Below, one piece after another: positions 43,550 through 53,363 of a stretch of 64,000 nucleotides of DNA. The stretch's first letter is position 1. Each line of letters starts with the position of its first letter. The notes under the pieces were generated by a model. That model saw only the letters and a program-made list of their open reading frames with translations. It was not told where the DNA came from and did not search any database. Source of the DNA: an uncultured Chthonomonadaceae bacterium. GTDB taxonomy: Bacteria > Armatimonadota > Fimbriimonadia > Fimbriimonadales > Fimbriimonadaceae. A program made the translations under genes and the position numbers. The stretch is from positions 86,068 through 150,067 of the forward strand of contig CAMLDW010000001.1 of NCBI GenBank assembly GCA_946479035.1, in the 5' to 3' direction.

Positions 43550-44631
43550 GCGATCGTCACGCCTTCGCACAGGTACACGTCCTGGATCGCGTTGAGGAGC
43601 GCCACGCCGTCCTTCATCTTCTTCTGGAACGCCTTGCGCCCTGAGATCAGGCCCATCCCTCCTGCGCGCTTGTTGATGACAGCGGTCTTCACGGCGTCCT
43701 GAAGGTCGCTCGATCCGCTCGCGCCGCCAGAATTAATGAGGCCCGCGCGTCCCATGAAACAGTTCGCGACCTGGTAGCGTGTGAGGTCGATCGGGTGGTC
43801 TGTCGTCAGCTCGGTGTAGATTCGCTCGTCCAGTTTTCCGTATGAAGATCCGCCGGTGTTGAGGGCCTTGTATCCGCCGTTGCAGTCGGGCAGCTTTTGT
43901 TTGATGATGTCGGCCTCGATCGACACGCCCAGGTGGTTCGCCTGCCCGGTCAGGTCGGCGGACGTGTGGTAGTCCTTGTCCTGCTTGAACTCGTTGTTGC
44001 GCAGGTAGCACCAGAGCACGGTCACCATGCCCAGCTCGTGGGCGAGCGCGAACGCCTGCGAGACCTCCCCGATCTGCCGACCGCTCTCGTCGCTTCCAAA
44101 GTAGATCGTCGCGCCGACCGCCGCTGCGCCCAGGTTCCACGCCTGCTCGACCTGCGCGAACATGATCTGGTCGAACTTGTTGGGGTAGGTCAGCAGCTCG
44201 TTGTGGTTCAGTTTGACGATGAACGGGATCCTGTGCGCCCACTTGCGGCTGCACGAGCCGAGCACGCCGAGCGTCGAGGCCACCGCGTTGCACCCGCCCT
44301 CGAACGCGAGCTCGACGATCTTGTCTGGGTCGAAGTAGTCGGGGTTCTTGGCAAAGCTCGCACCGGCGCTGTGCTCGACTCCCTGGTCCACCGGAAGGAC
44401 GCTCATGTACCCGGTGCCCGCGAGCCGACCGTGGTCGATGAGCGACTGGAAGCTGCGCAGCGCCTGGGGGTTGCGGTCGGAGTCCTTCACGACCCGGTCG
44501 ACGAAGTCCGGCCCGGGCAGGTGGAGCCGACCCTTGTCGATCGTCTTGCACTTGTGACCCAGCAGGCCTCCCGCCTCCGCGCCGATGGTCTTGGCGATCT
44601 CGTCCAGTCCGCTTGCAGCGATGCCGGCCAT
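43546..44631 (-). CDS. fbaB: Class I fructose-bisphosphate aldolase, DhnA/FbaB type
   Basis: Schiff-base aldolase of glycolysis and gluconeogenesis. 361 aa. It shows [56 protein letters not shown], and the terminal [13 protein letters not shown] and [16 protein letters not shown] that bind the phosphate, as in archaeal and FbaB aldolases. ATG 44631 starts [17 protein letters not shown]. The upstream open frame is antisense to the TolC leader. Convergent with the HD-GYP gene, sharing CTAG. Confidence 0.93.
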   Translation of the reverse strand: MAGIAASGLDEIAKTIGAEAGGLLGHKCKTIDKGRLHLPGPDFVDRVVKDSDRNPQALRSFQSLIDHGRLAGTGYMSVLPVDQGVEHSAGASFAKNPDYFDPDKIVELAFEGGCNAVASTLGVLGSCSRKWAHRIPFIVKLNHNELLTYPNKFDQIMFAQVEQAWNLGAAAVGATIYFGSDESGRQIGEVSQAFALAHELGMVTVLWCYLRNNEFKQDKDYHTSADLTGQANHLGVSIEADIIKQKLPDCNGGYKALNTGGSSYGKLDERIYTELTTDHPIDLTRYQVANCFMGRAGLINSGGASGSSDLQDAVKTAVINKRAGGMGLISGRKAFQKKMKDGVALLNAIQDVYLCEGVTIA

Positions 44632-44746
44632 GTTCGGCCCATTTTGGCACGGCGCTGGCGGGACAGCGGCGGGACGGCTGAAACCGCCTCGGGCCGTTCC
44701 GTGTATAAACAGACCGGTGGCGGCCCGGCCGCCCGTGTGGGATCGC

Positions 44747-46048
44747 ATGCGTACGTTCTCCCTGGTCCTAGTCGTAGGTCTGGCGTGTCAGGCCTTGCCC
44801 GTTCTTGCCCAGAACTCGAGCGCGCAAGGCCTGACGCTCGAACGCGCCCTCCAGATGGCGCGGGAGAACAACGGCACGGTGCGGGCGGCGCTGCTCAACT
44901 ACGAGGCCAGCAGGGCGAACTCACGTTCCGCCTTTGCTGCCTACTTCCCGGCGCTCACGCCGAGCTTCGAGTACCAGACGACGCGCGACGACGTCTACAC
45001 TGGCTTCTCCCGCGGTCTCTTGAATGACACGGCGAGCACTTCCGCGCTCACCGCCTCTTGGCTAGTCTTGGACGCCGGCGTGCGCGACGCGACCTATCGC
45101 CGCAGCGCTATCTTTAGGAACATCAGCGAGCAGTCCGCGCTCCAAACCTTGCGCGAGGTCCTCTTTTCCGTCCACAGCACGTTTTACGAGACGCTCCGCG
45201 CAGACGAGCTGCTCAAGGTGCGCCAGTCGGAGCTCGACCGCGCGCTCGAGATCGAAAAGCAGACGAAGGAGTTCGCAGAGACCGGAGCGGGCGCGAAAAA
45301 GGACATCCTTCAGGCGACTGCGGACGCGCTCAATGCAAAGGCTTCCTTGCTCACGGCGCGCAACGGGGCCTCCACCTCGCGCGCAAACCTCAAGGCGGTG
45401 CTCGGCGTGCCGGAGCGCGAAGGACTGGAAGCAGTGGTGGCCCCGCAACAGGACGAGATCCAAGCCGTCGACTACACGCTCGAAGACGCGCTGCGCGAGG
45501 GGCTCAAAAGCCGGCCAGACCTCCAAGCGCAGCGATACCAGGTCGACGCACAGCGGCAGTCCGTGCGCCTGGCGCAGATCGACCATGGCCTGACCTGGAC
45601 CCTAGACGCTGTCCACACCCATGCCTTTTCGCCAGACCCGTTCGACCACTCAGCCCTGGTCTTCCAGATCTCGATACCGCTCTACGACGGCTCGCGATCC
45701 GGCGAAAACCTGCGTTCCAACCGCCTTGGTCTGGAAGCAGAACGTGCGTCGCTCACTCAGCTCGAGCGCGACGCGTCCGCCGAGGTCGAGTCGGCGTATA
45801 AGGAGTTCGCGCAAAACCAAGAGCGGCTGACCGCCTCCAAAGCGGCGCTCGAGGCGTCCCAGCTGAACTACAAAGCGGCGTTCGAGGCGCGCGCCCAGGG
45901 TGCCGGCGAACTCATCCAGCTCCTCACAGCGCAGGTCAGCCTTACCACCGCCGAGTCGAACTACATCGAGGCGTACTACGACACGCTGATCAGCCGCGTC
46001 AGGCTGAGCCTCGTCACGGGCAGGCCGCTTCCGGGTGAAAAGCCTTGA
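44747..46048 (+). CDS. TolC-family outer-membrane efflux protein
   Basis: 433 aa with signal peptide ([22 protein letters not shown]). Two OEP repeats: [28 protein letters not shown] with long coiled coils, then [23 protein letters not shown], and a C-terminal [35 protein letters not shown]. It forms a trimeric export channel across the outer membrane and periplasm. TTGA overlaps the next gene, an ABC ATPase, so they act together in export. No periplasmic adaptor is adjacent. Confidence 0.9.
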   Translation: MRTFSLVLVVGLACQALPVLAQNSSAQGLTLERALQMARENNGTVRAALLNYEASRANSRSAFAAYFPALTPSFEYQTTRDDVYTGFSRGLLNDTASTSALTASWLVLDAGVRDATYRRSAIFRNISEQSALQTLREVLFSVHSTFYETLRADELLKVRQSELDRALEIEKQTKEFAETGAGAKKDILQATADALNAKASLLTARNGASTSRANLKAVLGVPEREGLEAVVAPQQDEIQAVDYTLEDALREGLKSRPDLQAQRYQVDAQRQSVRLAQIDHGLTWTLDAVHTHAFSPDPFDHSALVFQISIPLYDGSRSGENLRSNRLGLEAERASLTQLERDASAEVESAYKEFAQNQERLTASKAALEASQLNYKAAFEARAQGAGELIQLLTAQVSLTTAESNYIEAYYDTLISRVRLSLVTGRPLPGEKP

Positions 46049-46788
46049 GCGAGCAGCAGCCCGTCATCCTTTCGCAGGATTTGTGCAAGGACTACGTCAT
46101 GGGCGACGTAGTCGTGCACGCTCTGCGCAGCGTATCAGTGAGGATTGAGCAGGGCGAGTTCGTCGCCATCATGGGCCCGAGCGGTTCAGGGAAGTCCACT
46201 TTCATGAACCTGGCGGGCTGCCTTGACCGGCCGACGAGCGGCGAGATCTTCCTGGCGGGCAGGGCGATCTCCGGAATGTCCGACGACGAGCTGGCAGAGC
46301 TCAGGAACAAGTACATCGGCTTCGTGTTCCAGTCCTACAACCTTCTGCCGCGAACTACCGCAGCCCAAAACGTCGAGCTACCGCTCATGTACGCAGGGGT
46401 CAAAGACCGCCGCGCGCTCTCACAGGCCGCGCTCGACCGCGTCGGGCTAGGGCACCGCAAGGGCCACAAGCCGAACGAGCTCTCAGGCGGGCAGCAACAG
46501 CGCGTCGCGATCGCGCGGGCCATCGTGAACGACCCCGTGCTCATCTTCGCCGACGAGCCGACGGGCAACCTCGACACGCGGACTTCGCACGAGATCATGG
46601 CGCTCTTCCAGGAGTTGAACAGGCAAGGGAAGACGATCGTCCTCGTCACGCACGAGTCGGACATCGCAGAGCACTGCGGGCGCGTCGTGCGCTTCCGTGA
46701 CGGTAGGGTCGAAAGCGACGAGCCCATCCACAACCCGGTCGATGCGCGGGTCGAGCTCGCCAAGCTCCCCGCGGAAGAAACGGCGTAG
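46045..46788 (+). CDS. ABC transporter ATP-binding protein (MacB/LolD type)
   Basis: 247 aa. Walker A GPSGSGKST, Q-loop FVFQSYNLLP, signature LSGGQQQRVAIARAI, Walker B LIFADEPTGNLD, D-loop, and H-loop VTHESDI are complete. The class is that of MacB/LolD/FtsE, which power lipoprotein release or macrolide and peptide export. Start TTG overlaps the TolC stop. The expected permease is missing: the next gene encodes a DUF454 protein, not a transporter. Confidence 0.93.
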   Translation: MSEQQPVILSQDLCKDYVMGDVVVHALRSVSVRIEQGEFVAIMGPSGSGKSTFMNLAGCLDRPTSGEIFLAGRAISGMSDDELAELRNKYIGFVFQSYNLLPRTTAAQNVELPLMYAGVKDRRALSQAALDRVGLGHRKGHKPNELSGGQQQRVAIARAIVNDPVLIFADEPTGNLDTRTSHEIMALFQELNRQGKTIVLVTHESDIAEHCGRVVRFRDGRVESDEPIHNPVDARVELAKLPAEETA

Positions 46789-46860
46789 GCCGTCATCCAA
46801 GGCAAGCTTCCGTCACCGCGGTCACTGGGCCGCCTGTGCCTGGACAGCACAATCCTTAGC

Positions 46861-47244
46861 GTGAAGGCAGTCTACACTGTTGCAGGCGTCGTGCTCGTGG
46901 GAGTCGGGTTCGTCGGGATCTTTGTGCCCGGACTGCCGACGACGGTGTTCATGATACTCGCGCTCTTCTGTTTCAAGAGGGGGAGCTCTCGCCTGGAAAA
47001 CTGGCTGCTCAACCACCGGCGCTTCGGGCCGACTCTTAGCGACTGGGAGCGGCACCGGTCGATCAAGCCCCGCACGAAAGTCATCGCGATCACGACGATG
47101 TGGGCGTTCATCGCCGTCTCGTTCATCTTCGTTCCGAACGGCTGGGTCTTGGCAGCGGTCGCTGCTCTCGGAGCCTTCGCCACCTGGTACATCGGTTCGA
47201 GACCATCGCTGCAGTCGTCAAGCTCTCCGCTTGTTGCGCCATAG
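46861..47244 (+). CDS. DUF454 (YbaN family) inner-membrane protein
   Basis: 127 aa, three helices. VGVGFVGIFVPGLPTTVFMILALFCFKRGS is the hallmark YbaN motif, then NWLLNHRRFGPTLSDWERHRSI and two more helices. Function unknown. GTG 46861 is taken; CACAAT ends 7 nt before it, so it may be separately transcribed from the ABC gene 72 bp upstream. Convergent with the glycosylase gene, with 4 bp between. Confidence 0.88.
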   Translation: MKAVYTVAGVVLVGVGFVGIFVPGLPTTVFMILALFCFKRGSSRLENWLLNHRRFGPTLSDWERHRSIKPRTKVIAITTMWAFIAVSFIFVPNGWVLAAVAALGAFATWYIGSRPSLQSSSSPLVAP

Positions 47245-47248
47245 CGGG

Positions 47249-47842
47249 TCACTTGGGTACCGGCCTTGAGGCCCACTGTCTGGCCAGCGCGTCTATGAAC
47301 CGCCACCTCTTGTCGTCCCCGCGCCCCTCCGCGAGCCCAATGCGCGTCGAGACCAGGACCTTATTCACAGGGTCACCGACCACGAGGCGGATGCGCGAGC
47401 GCGGATCGAGCAGGTCCGTGCCGGAAGTACGACCGTCGATCCCCAGCGCCGCCGCGATCTTTCCCGGCCCGGAGAGCAGGTCGCGCTCCGCGCTCGCCCT
47501 CGGCCTTCGCGACCACATCGCCTCGATCCCTTCGAGAGGCACCGCCCCGCGCAAAAGCACCGCGCCGCACTCCCCCCCGGGCCGGCACGCCACGTTCAGC
47601 ATCCAGTGGTTGCCGTAGGTGAAGTAGACGTAGGCGTGCCCGGCAGCGCCGAACATGGGGGCGTTCCGCGGCGTCATCCCGCGGCAACCGTGCGATCCCA
47701 GGTCTTTGCTCCCGCCGTATGCCTCCGTCTCGACAATACGCATCCGGCAGTCCGGGCCGACGATCTCGCATCCGAGGAGCCTACGCGCGCTCGACGTCAC
47801 CTGGGAGCTTGTTAAGAACTCGCGGAACGCGCCTGGCGACAC
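47249..47842 (-). CDS. mpg: DNA-3-methyladenine glycosylase (AAG/MPG family)
   Basis: Base-excision repair enzyme that removes 3-alkylated purines and hypoxanthine. 197 aa. Motifs: ARRLLGCEIV, the catalytic segment RIVETEAYGG with Glu, SHGCRGMTPRNAPMFGAAGHAYVYFTYGNHWMLN, and LLRGAVPLEGIEAM, LLSGPGKIAAALGI. GTG start, with TAGACT 6 nt upstream. The winged-helix AlkZ-like protein two genes away also belongs to alkylation repair. Confidence 0.95.
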   Translation of the reverse strand: MSPGAFREFLTSSQVTSSARRLLGCEIVGPDCRMRIVETEAYGGSKDLGSHGCRGMTPRNAPMFGAAGHAYVYFTYGNHWMLNVACRPGGECGAVLLRGAVPLEGIEAMWSRRPRASAERDLLSGPGKIAAALGIDGRTSGTDLLDPRSRIRLVVGDPVNKVLVSTRIGLAEGRGDDKRWRFIDALARQWASRPVPK

Positions 47843-47848
47843 AGGGCG

Positions 47849-47854
47849 AGTCTA
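47849..47854 (-). promoter_or_regulatory. TANNNT -10-like element (TAGACT) of the glycosylase gene
   Basis: TAGACT ends 6 nt before the GTG at 47842, same hexamer and spacing as before the M1 peptidase gene. Confidence 0.5.
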
Positions 47855-47983
47855 TCACCGCGCTCCAGCATGGGCCTATCGGGCCGACTTTCACCCACTG
47901 GCCGGGTTTAGGCGCACAATTCTCTCTTGGCCGCGACGGTGTTGCCGCGACCGGGCCCGCAAGGATGAGGGCTTGGCAGTCAA

Positions 47984-49858
47984 ATGAGCTCATCTGAAAA
48001 CGCCTCGCTCTTTAAGAGGCTCAAATACACTCTTCTCGGGGCGCCGATCCCGACGTCCAAAGCCCACCACGAACGGTTGGGCATCCTCACCGGGCTACCG
48101 GTCTTCGCCTCGGACAACCTCTCCTCGAGCGCGTATGCGAACGAAGCGATCCTCGGCGTGCTGGTGCTCTTCAGCGCCGGGCTTGCGGGGCTCCAGATCT
48201 GGCTCTCGCTCTCGATCGCGGTCCTGATCGCGATCGTCGCCTGGTCTTACAAGCAAACCATCTACGCCTACCCCAACGGCGGTGGCTCGTACATCGTCGC
48301 GAGCAGCAACCTCGGCGAGAAGCCAGGGCTGATCGCGGGCTCGGCGCTCATGATCGACTACGTGCTGACGGTCGCCGTCTCTGTGGCCGCTGGCGTGGCC
48401 GCGATCGTCTCTGCGTTCCCGTCGCTGCACTCCTGGCTGGTCCCAATCAGTTTCGCGTGTATCGTGGTCATAGCCTTTGGCAACCTCCGCGGAGTTCGAG
48501 AGTCCGGGGCAGTGTTCTCGATCCCGACCTATGGCTTCCTGGCATCCATGGCGCTGCTCATGGTGTTCGGTGTCGCCAAGGCGCTCGCCTCGCCCGCAGT
48601 GCACCAGACTATCCTGTCCGAACCAGGCATGATCGGAAAAGAAGCGGCCCTGCCCATGCTCTTTGTCGTGCTGCGCGCCTTCGCCGCCGGCTGCACGGCG
48701 CTCACTGGGATCGAGGCCGTCAGCAACGGCGTACAGGCGTTCCGCGACCCGGCGCCGCGCAACGCCTCTCGCACGCTGCTCATCATGGCGTCGATCCTGA
48801 CAGCGCTCTTCATCGGCATCGGCTTTATCACGCTGCGGATGCCGACCATCGAGCTCTATGCGACGAAGAACCCTCAGTACACGACGCTGGTCTCGCAGAT
48901 CGCCGCGTGGACCTTTGGGGGCTCGCACTCGTTCGGTTTCTACTTCGTGCAGTTCGCGACCGCTGGGATCTTGGTCCTCGCGGCGAACACGGCGTTCCAG
49001 GACTTCCCGCGTCTCTCGAGCATGCTCGCTCGCGACGGCTTCTTGCCGCGTCCGCTCGCCAGGCAAGGAGACCGCCTCGTGTTCCAGAACGGGATCATCC
49101 TGCTTTCAGTGGCGTCGGCGCTGCTCGTGTGGGCCTATCACGGCGAGCTGGACCAACTGCTCCCTCTCTACGCGGTGGGCGTTTTCATGGCGTTCACGCT
49201 CTCGCAGGCCGGTATGGTCGTCCATTGGCACAGGCTAAAGGAGAAGGGCCACGGCTTTAGCATGCTCATCAACGGCTTTGGCGCTGTCGTGACCGGCATC
49301 GTGACGATCGTGCTGTTCGCGACGAAGTTCTCCGAAGGCGCGTGGATGATCGCAGTGGTGACCTTGTTGTTCTACGCCGCGTTCCGTGCAGTGAAGAAAC
49401 GGTACAGCTCGATCAACGCGCAGCTCTTCAGCGGGCGCAGGACGGCCAGGCCGCTCGAGGGCCACACTGCGATCCTGCTCGTTGGCAGGACCCACCGGGG
49501 CACGATCAAGGCCATGGACTACGCGCTCTCTTTGCACGGCGGCTGCCGCGCCGTTCACGTCGCTCTCAACGAGAAGGCGGTGCCTGAGATCTTGGCGGAA
49601 TGGGAGAAGATCGCTCCTGGAATCCCGCTGATCGTGCTCGCCTCCCCCTATCGGTCCCTGATCGACCCGGTGCTTGAGTACGTAGACGAGATCAGGGCCG
49701 AGAAGCCGGACGAGGTCATCACAGTGATCGTGCCTGAGGCGATTCCGACTCGCTGGTACCACCGCTTCCTCCAAGAGAACCTCGCGTTCCAGCTCAAGTT
49801 CGCGCTGGGGGCAAGGCGCAACGTCGTCGTCACGAACGTCCGCTACTTCCTCGAGTGA
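47984..49858 (+). CDS. APC superfamily permease, KimA (YdaO)-like potassium transporter
   Basis: 624 aa. FASDNLSSSAYANEAILGVLVLF, YAYPNGGGSYIVASSNLGEKPGLIAGSALMIDYVLTVAVSVAAG and ALTGIEAVSNGVQAFRDPAPRNASRTL correspond closely to KimA, the high-affinity K+/H+ symporter of Bacillus subtilis, including a cytoplasmic C-terminal USP-like domain (about 470-624, ILLVGRTHRGTIKAMDYALS). About 12 membrane helices precede it. In Bacillus it is controlled by a c-di-AMP riboswitch; I see none in the 141-bp gap upstream. Amino-acid permease is the alternative. Confidence 0.85.
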   Translation: MSSSENASLFKRLKYTLLGAPIPTSKAHHERLGILTGLPVFASDNLSSSAYANEAILGVLVLFSAGLAGLQIWLSLSIAVLIAIVAWSYKQTIYAYPNGGGSYIVASSNLGEKPGLIAGSALMIDYVLTVAVSVAAGVAAIVSAFPSLHSWLVPISFACIVVIAFGNLRGVRESGAVFSIPTYGFLASMALLMVFGVAKALASPAVHQTILSEPGMIGKEAALPMLFVVLRAFAAGCTALTGIEAVSNGVQAFRDPAPRNASRTLLIMASILTALFIGIGFITLRMPTIELYATKNPQYTTLVSQIAAWTFGGSHSFGFYFVQFATAGILVLAANTAFQDFPRLSSMLARDGFLPRPLARQGDRLVFQNGIILLSVASALLVWAYHGELDQLLPLYAVGVFMAFTLSQAGMVVHWHRLKEKGHGFSMLINGFGAVVTGIVTIVLFATKFSEGAWMIAVVTLLFYAAFRAVKKRYSSINAQLFSGRRTARPLEGHTAILLVGRTHRGTIKAMDYALSLHGGCRAVHVALNEKAVPEILAEWEKIAPGIPLIVLASPYRSLIDPVLEYVDEIRAEKPDEVITVIVPEAIPTRWYHRFLQENLAFQLKFALGARRNVVVTNVRYFLE

Positions 49859-49913
49859 GTTCTTGTTTCTTGCGGAACCGCCCGCTGGCCCCTAAACGCT
49901 CCAGTCATACGAA

Positions 49914-49919
49914 TACAAT
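49914..49919 (+). promoter_or_regulatory. TANNNT -10-like element (TACAAT) of the AlkZ-like gene
   Basis: TACAAT ends 7 nt before the ATG at 49927; the closest match to the -10 consensus in the set. Confidence 0.5.
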
Positions 49920-49926
49920 CGCGGGC

Positions 49927-51108
49927 ATGGACGAAGCGAAGCTCAGGGCGTGGTGGTTTGCAAGGCAGGGCCTCGACGGCTCGCTCAAGGGTAAGAGCCC
50001 TGCGCAGGTCTTGGAGCGCTCCGGCTGGGCGCGCTCTGTCGGCGGCGCGAACCCGTATCTGACGCTCCACTCGCGGGCAGGCACCTCGCAGGCCGTCGCG
50101 GACAAAGCCGCCAAGGAGACGAAGATCCACGAGCTGCCTAGCGCCCGCGGTTGCACCTACGTCCTGCCAGAGGGCGACTTCGAGCTGGGCCTGACGGTCA
50201 GCCAAGGGTTCGGCGACGCCGCAGCGATCAACACAGCCAAGAAGCACCTTGGCTTCACCGACAAGGAGCTCGACCGGCTGTGCGAGAAGGTCATGAAGGC
50301 GCTCGGAAAGAGCCCGATGGATCCGCGCCGCATCAAGGAGGCCGTCGGCGATGCCGTGCGCAGCTTTGGTGAAGAAGGGAAGAAGCGCGGGCAAACGACG
50401 TCGCTGCCGCTCGCGCTCGGGCGCTTGCAGACGTCGGGCCAGATCCGGCGCGTGCCGGTGGACGGCCGGCTCGACCAACAGCGCTACGGCTACGTCGCCT
50501 GGTCGCCGTCTCCTTTGGCGAAGTCGAAGCTCACGCAGGAGAAGGCGTTCGAACAGTTGGCGAAGAAGTACTGGACATGGATCGCGCCCGCATCCCTCGC
50601 AGAGTTCCAGTGGTTCAGCGGCCTCGGCGTCGGCGCAGCGAAAAAGGCTGCGGCGCCGCTGAAGCTCAAGCAGATCGAAGGCACAGACCTCCTGATCCTT
50701 CCCGCCGACTACGACGCTTTCATGGGGTTCAAAGCGCCCAAGGACCCGCACTACGTCCTGACCGCTGACCTCGACGCGATCATCCTCCACCGGCGCGGCT
50801 TCAAGTCGCTCGTCGACAAAAGGGACACAGAGCTGCTCGCATACAGTGAGAAGGGCGCACGCACGCTCGGCACGTTCTCTGACCTGCCGAACCACGCGAT
50901 CCTCGACCGCGGGCGCATCGTCGGGCTGTGGGAGTACGACCAGCCGAAGTCAGAGATCGTCTACAAGTCGTTCATCAAGCCAGACGCGGCGATGAAGAAG
51001 GCGCTGGCGCAGATGCAGTCGTTCGTGCAGTCGCTCGGCGACGCGCGGGGCTTCAGCCTCGACAGTCCAGAGAGCCGAAAGCCACGGATCGCTTCGCTGA
51101 AGAAGTAA
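49927..51108 (+). CDS. Winged-helix DNA-binding domain protein (HTH_42/AlkZ-like)
   Basis: 393 aa. It starts LRAWWFARQGLDGSL and contains ARGCTYVLPEGDFELGL and a later LAKKYWTWIAPASLAEFQWFSGLG segment that match the HTH_42 family, which includes the AlkZ/YcaQ DNA glycosylases acting on interstrand cross-links. The AlkZ catalytic Q-x-Q or Q-x-D motif is not clear, so activity is unproven. ATG 49927 is backed by TACAAT 7 nt upstream. Convergent with ftsK. Confidence 0.78.
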   Translation: MDEAKLRAWWFARQGLDGSLKGKSPAQVLERSGWARSVGGANPYLTLHSRAGTSQAVADKAAKETKIHELPSARGCTYVLPEGDFELGLTVSQGFGDAAAINTAKKHLGFTDKELDRLCEKVMKALGKSPMDPRRIKEAVGDAVRSFGEEGKKRGQTTSLPLALGRLQTSGQIRRVPVDGRLDQQRYGYVAWSPSPLAKSKLTQEKAFEQLAKKYWTWIAPASLAEFQWFSGLGVGAAKKAAAPLKLKQIEGTDLLILPADYDAFMGFKAPKDPHYVLTADLDAIILHRRGFKSLVDKRDTELLAYSEKGARTLGTFSDLPNHAILDRGRIVGLWEYDQPKSEIVYKSFIKPDAAMKKALAQMQSFVQSLGDARGFSLDSPESRKPRIASLKK

Positions 51109-51120
51109 GGGACAGAGGGC

Positions 51121-53301
51121 TCACTCGTCGCCGAGGTAACCGCCCTCGGGGACAGCCGGAAGCTCCTCGATGCCGCCGAACAGCAGCTCGATCTCGTGGT
51201 GGTTCATCAGCACCTCGCGAGGGCGCGGGCCGTCGCGCTCGCCGACGATCTTGCGCTCCTCCATCATGTCGAGCAGCCGCGAGGCTCGCTGGAATCCGAT
51301 CGAGAACCGCCTCTGCAGCATCGAGGTCGAGCCCTGCCCGCGGTCGACGACCCAGCGCACCGACTCCTCCCAAAGCGGGTCCTCGTCCTCGTCGTCGCGC
51401 ATCCGGCCCTCCTTCTCCTCGATGGCGGCCTTGATCGGCGTCAGCGTGTAGTGCGGCTTTTCCTGGTCGCGCCAGAACGTGCACACCTGCTCGATCTCTC
51501 GCTCGTTGACGAAGCAGCCCTGCACGCGCACCGGCTTGACCGCGTCGATCGGCAGGAACAGCATGTCGCCCTTGCCGATGAGCTTGTCGGCGCCGGCCTG
51601 GTCGATGATCGTGCGCGAATCGATCTGCGACGAGACGGAGAAGGCGATGCGCGAAGAGATGTTTGCCTTGATCGTGCCGGTGATTACGTCCACGCTCGGG
51701 CGCTGCGTCGCGATCACCAGGTGGATCCCCGTCGCCCGCGCGAGCTGCGCCAGCCGGCAGATCGTGGTCTCCACCTCGTTTGCCGCCTGGATCATCAGGT
51801 CCGCCAGCTCGTCGATGATCACGACGAGGTACGGCATCTTCTCGTTCGGCGCGACCTTGTTGTTCCATCCGTCGATGTTGCGGACCCCTGCCTCGCTGAA
51901 CTTGTCGTACCGGCGGTCCATTTCGCGCCACACGGCGCGCAGCACCCCGGGCGCCTCCTTCACGTCCTTCACCACTGGGTACATCAGGTGCGGCAGCCCT
52001 TCGAAGAGCGTCAGCTCCACGCGCTTCGGGTCGATCATCACAAGGCGCAGGTCCTTGGGCGTGTTGCGCATGATCAGCGACATGATCACGGAGGCTAGGC
52101 AGATCGACTTGCCGCTGTTCGTCGCTCCGCCGATGAGAAGGTGCGGCATCTTGGTGAGGTCGGTGTAGATCGAGCCGCCGCCCACGTCCTTGCCGAGCGC
52201 GACGAGCAGCGGCGAGGCGTTGTCGTGGAACTCCAGGCTCTCGGCCATCTCGCGCAGCGTGACGATGGACCTCGTCGGGGTCGGCACTTCGACGCCGATC
52301 GCGTTCTTGCCTGGGATCGGCGCCTCCACCCGCACGTGAAGCGCAGCGAGGTTCATCGCGATGTTGTCTGCCAGGCTCGTGATCTTGTTCACGCGGATGC
52401 CGGGGCCGAGCTGGATCTCGTACCGCGTGATCGTCGGGCCAGTGGTCACGTCGCTCACGTTCGCGTCGATCCCGAACTGTTCGAGCGTCGCCTCGAGGGT
52501 CTCGATGTTCGACTGGATGTCCTTGGGAGATCGCTTGGCGCCCGGAGGCGGGTCGGAAAGGAGCGATATCGGAGGCAGCACGTACTCGCCGCTGCGCTGC
52601 TCCGAGTCGAAGTCGAGGCTGATCTGCGGCACCGGCGCGCTCGCCTCTCGCACGGGCTCTTCCTTCTGCTTGGCCGGCTCCGCCTTCTCCCTCGGCGCGA
52701 TGAGCGCCTTGTTCACTTTCTTCTTGGGCTGCAGCGCAGACGCGGGCATTGCGGCCAGAGCCTTGCGGTCGTCGAGCTTCTCGCGCACGATCGCGATGAG
52801 GTTCCGCACCGGGGCGTCCATGCACAGCACGACGCCGATCGCCACGAGCGCAAAGATGCCGACGACCTTTCCGCCGCCGAGCAGGCTTGAAAGCGCCCAA
52901 CCGACGAGTGCGCCGATGTATCCGCCGGTCTGTTCGACCACGCGGGGGTCGAAGTAGTCGCCCTCCAGGTTCCCCGCCATTGCCGCTGAGAGGCCAAGGA
53001 AGACGAGCGAGGCGCCCCAGGAGATCCGCGCAGTCCCAACCTGCGCGCGCCCCATCAGCAGCGCTGCGCCGGCCACGCCCACGGCAGTCGGCACGATCCA
53101 CGCGCCCGAGCCGAAAAGCGTCTTGAAAAAGGTCGCCAGGGAATTGCCCAGCAGCCCCCCGTTGCCAGCCCAAAGAGCGATGAAGAGCACGACCGCGACG
53201 CACAGGAGCGCGATCCCGGTGGCGTCGTGCGAACGGTGCGGGGCCTCGGGTTCGAACCTCTTGCCCGAAGGTCGTTCTTGGGTGCGCGTCGTCGGAGGCA
53301 T
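51121..53301 (-). CDS. ftsK: FtsK/SpoIIIE-type DNA translocase
   Basis: Septal DNA pump for chromosome segregation. 726 aa. Four N-terminal membrane helices (to about 165) are followed by a linker and the RecA-like motor: LLIGGATNSGKSICLASVIMSL (Walker A), LRLVMIDPKRVELTLFEGLPHL, VVIIDELADLMIQAANEVE (Walker B), RATGIHLVIATQRPSVDVITG, then a C-terminal gamma winged helix (SIGFQRASRLLDMMEERKIVG) that reads KOPS-type sites. The linker is short, unlike E. coli FtsK. TATAAT lies about 34 bp upstream. Confidence 0.95.
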   Translation of the reverse strand: MPPTTRTQERPSGKRFEPEAPHRSHDATGIALLCVAVVLFIALWAGNGGLLGNSLATFFKTLFGSGAWIVPTAVGVAGAALLMGRAQVGTARISWGASLVFLGLSAAMAGNLEGDYFDPRVVEQTGGYIGALVGWALSSLLGGGKVVGIFALVAIGVVLCMDAPVRNLIAIVREKLDDRKALAAMPASALQPKKKVNKALIAPREKAEPAKQKEEPVREASAPVPQISLDFDSEQRSGEYVLPPISLLSDPPPGAKRSPKDIQSNIETLEATLEQFGIDANVSDVTTGPTITRYEIQLGPGIRVNKITSLADNIAMNLAALHVRVEAPIPGKNAIGVEVPTPTRSIVTLREMAESLEFHDNASPLLVALGKDVGGGSIYTDLTKMPHLLIGGATNSGKSICLASVIMSLIMRNTPKDLRLVMIDPKRVELTLFEGLPHLMYPVVKDVKEAPGVLRAVWREMDRRYDKFSEAGVRNIDGWNNKVAPNEKMPYLVVIIDELADLMIQAANEVETTICRLAQLARATGIHLVIATQRPSVDVITGTIKANISSRIAFSVSSQIDSRTIIDQAGADKLIGKGDMLFLPIDAVKPVRVQGCFVNEREIEQVCTFWRDQEKPHYTLTPIKAAIEEKEGRMRDDEDEDPLWEESVRWVVDRGQGSTSMLQRRFSIGFQRASRLLDMMEERKIVGERDGPRPREVLMNHHEIELLFGGIEELPAVPEGGYLGDE

Positions 53302-53335
53302 CCTGCTTTGGCTCGGCCGATCCTTGGCCGCTTCA

Positions 53336-53341
53336 ATTATA
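53336..53341 (-). promoter_or_regulatory. -10 element TATAAT of ftsK
   Basis: Exact consensus TATAAT on the minus strand, 34 bp before the ftsK ATG. A weak -35 (CATACA) is 17 bp upstream. In contrast to TANNNT genes, this leaves a normal leader. Confidence 0.6.
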
Positions 53342-53363
53342 GCGGACAGGCTCGGACTTGTAT

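Noticed and set aside
43897..45027. 376-codon plus-strand open frame
   Set aside because: It spans the antisense of the aldolase and the TolC start; both real genes have full motif sets.
47843..47983. Possible c-di-AMP (ydaO-type) riboswitch before the KimA-like gene
   Set aside because: The gap holds no recognisable ydaO core sequences or pseudoknot elements; only a direct repeat GCCGCGAC is seen. A covariance search would decide.
51053..53203. 716-codon open frame on the same strand as ftsK
   Set aside because: It is an out-of-frame reading of ftsK, Arg/Ala/Gly-rich, without any domain.
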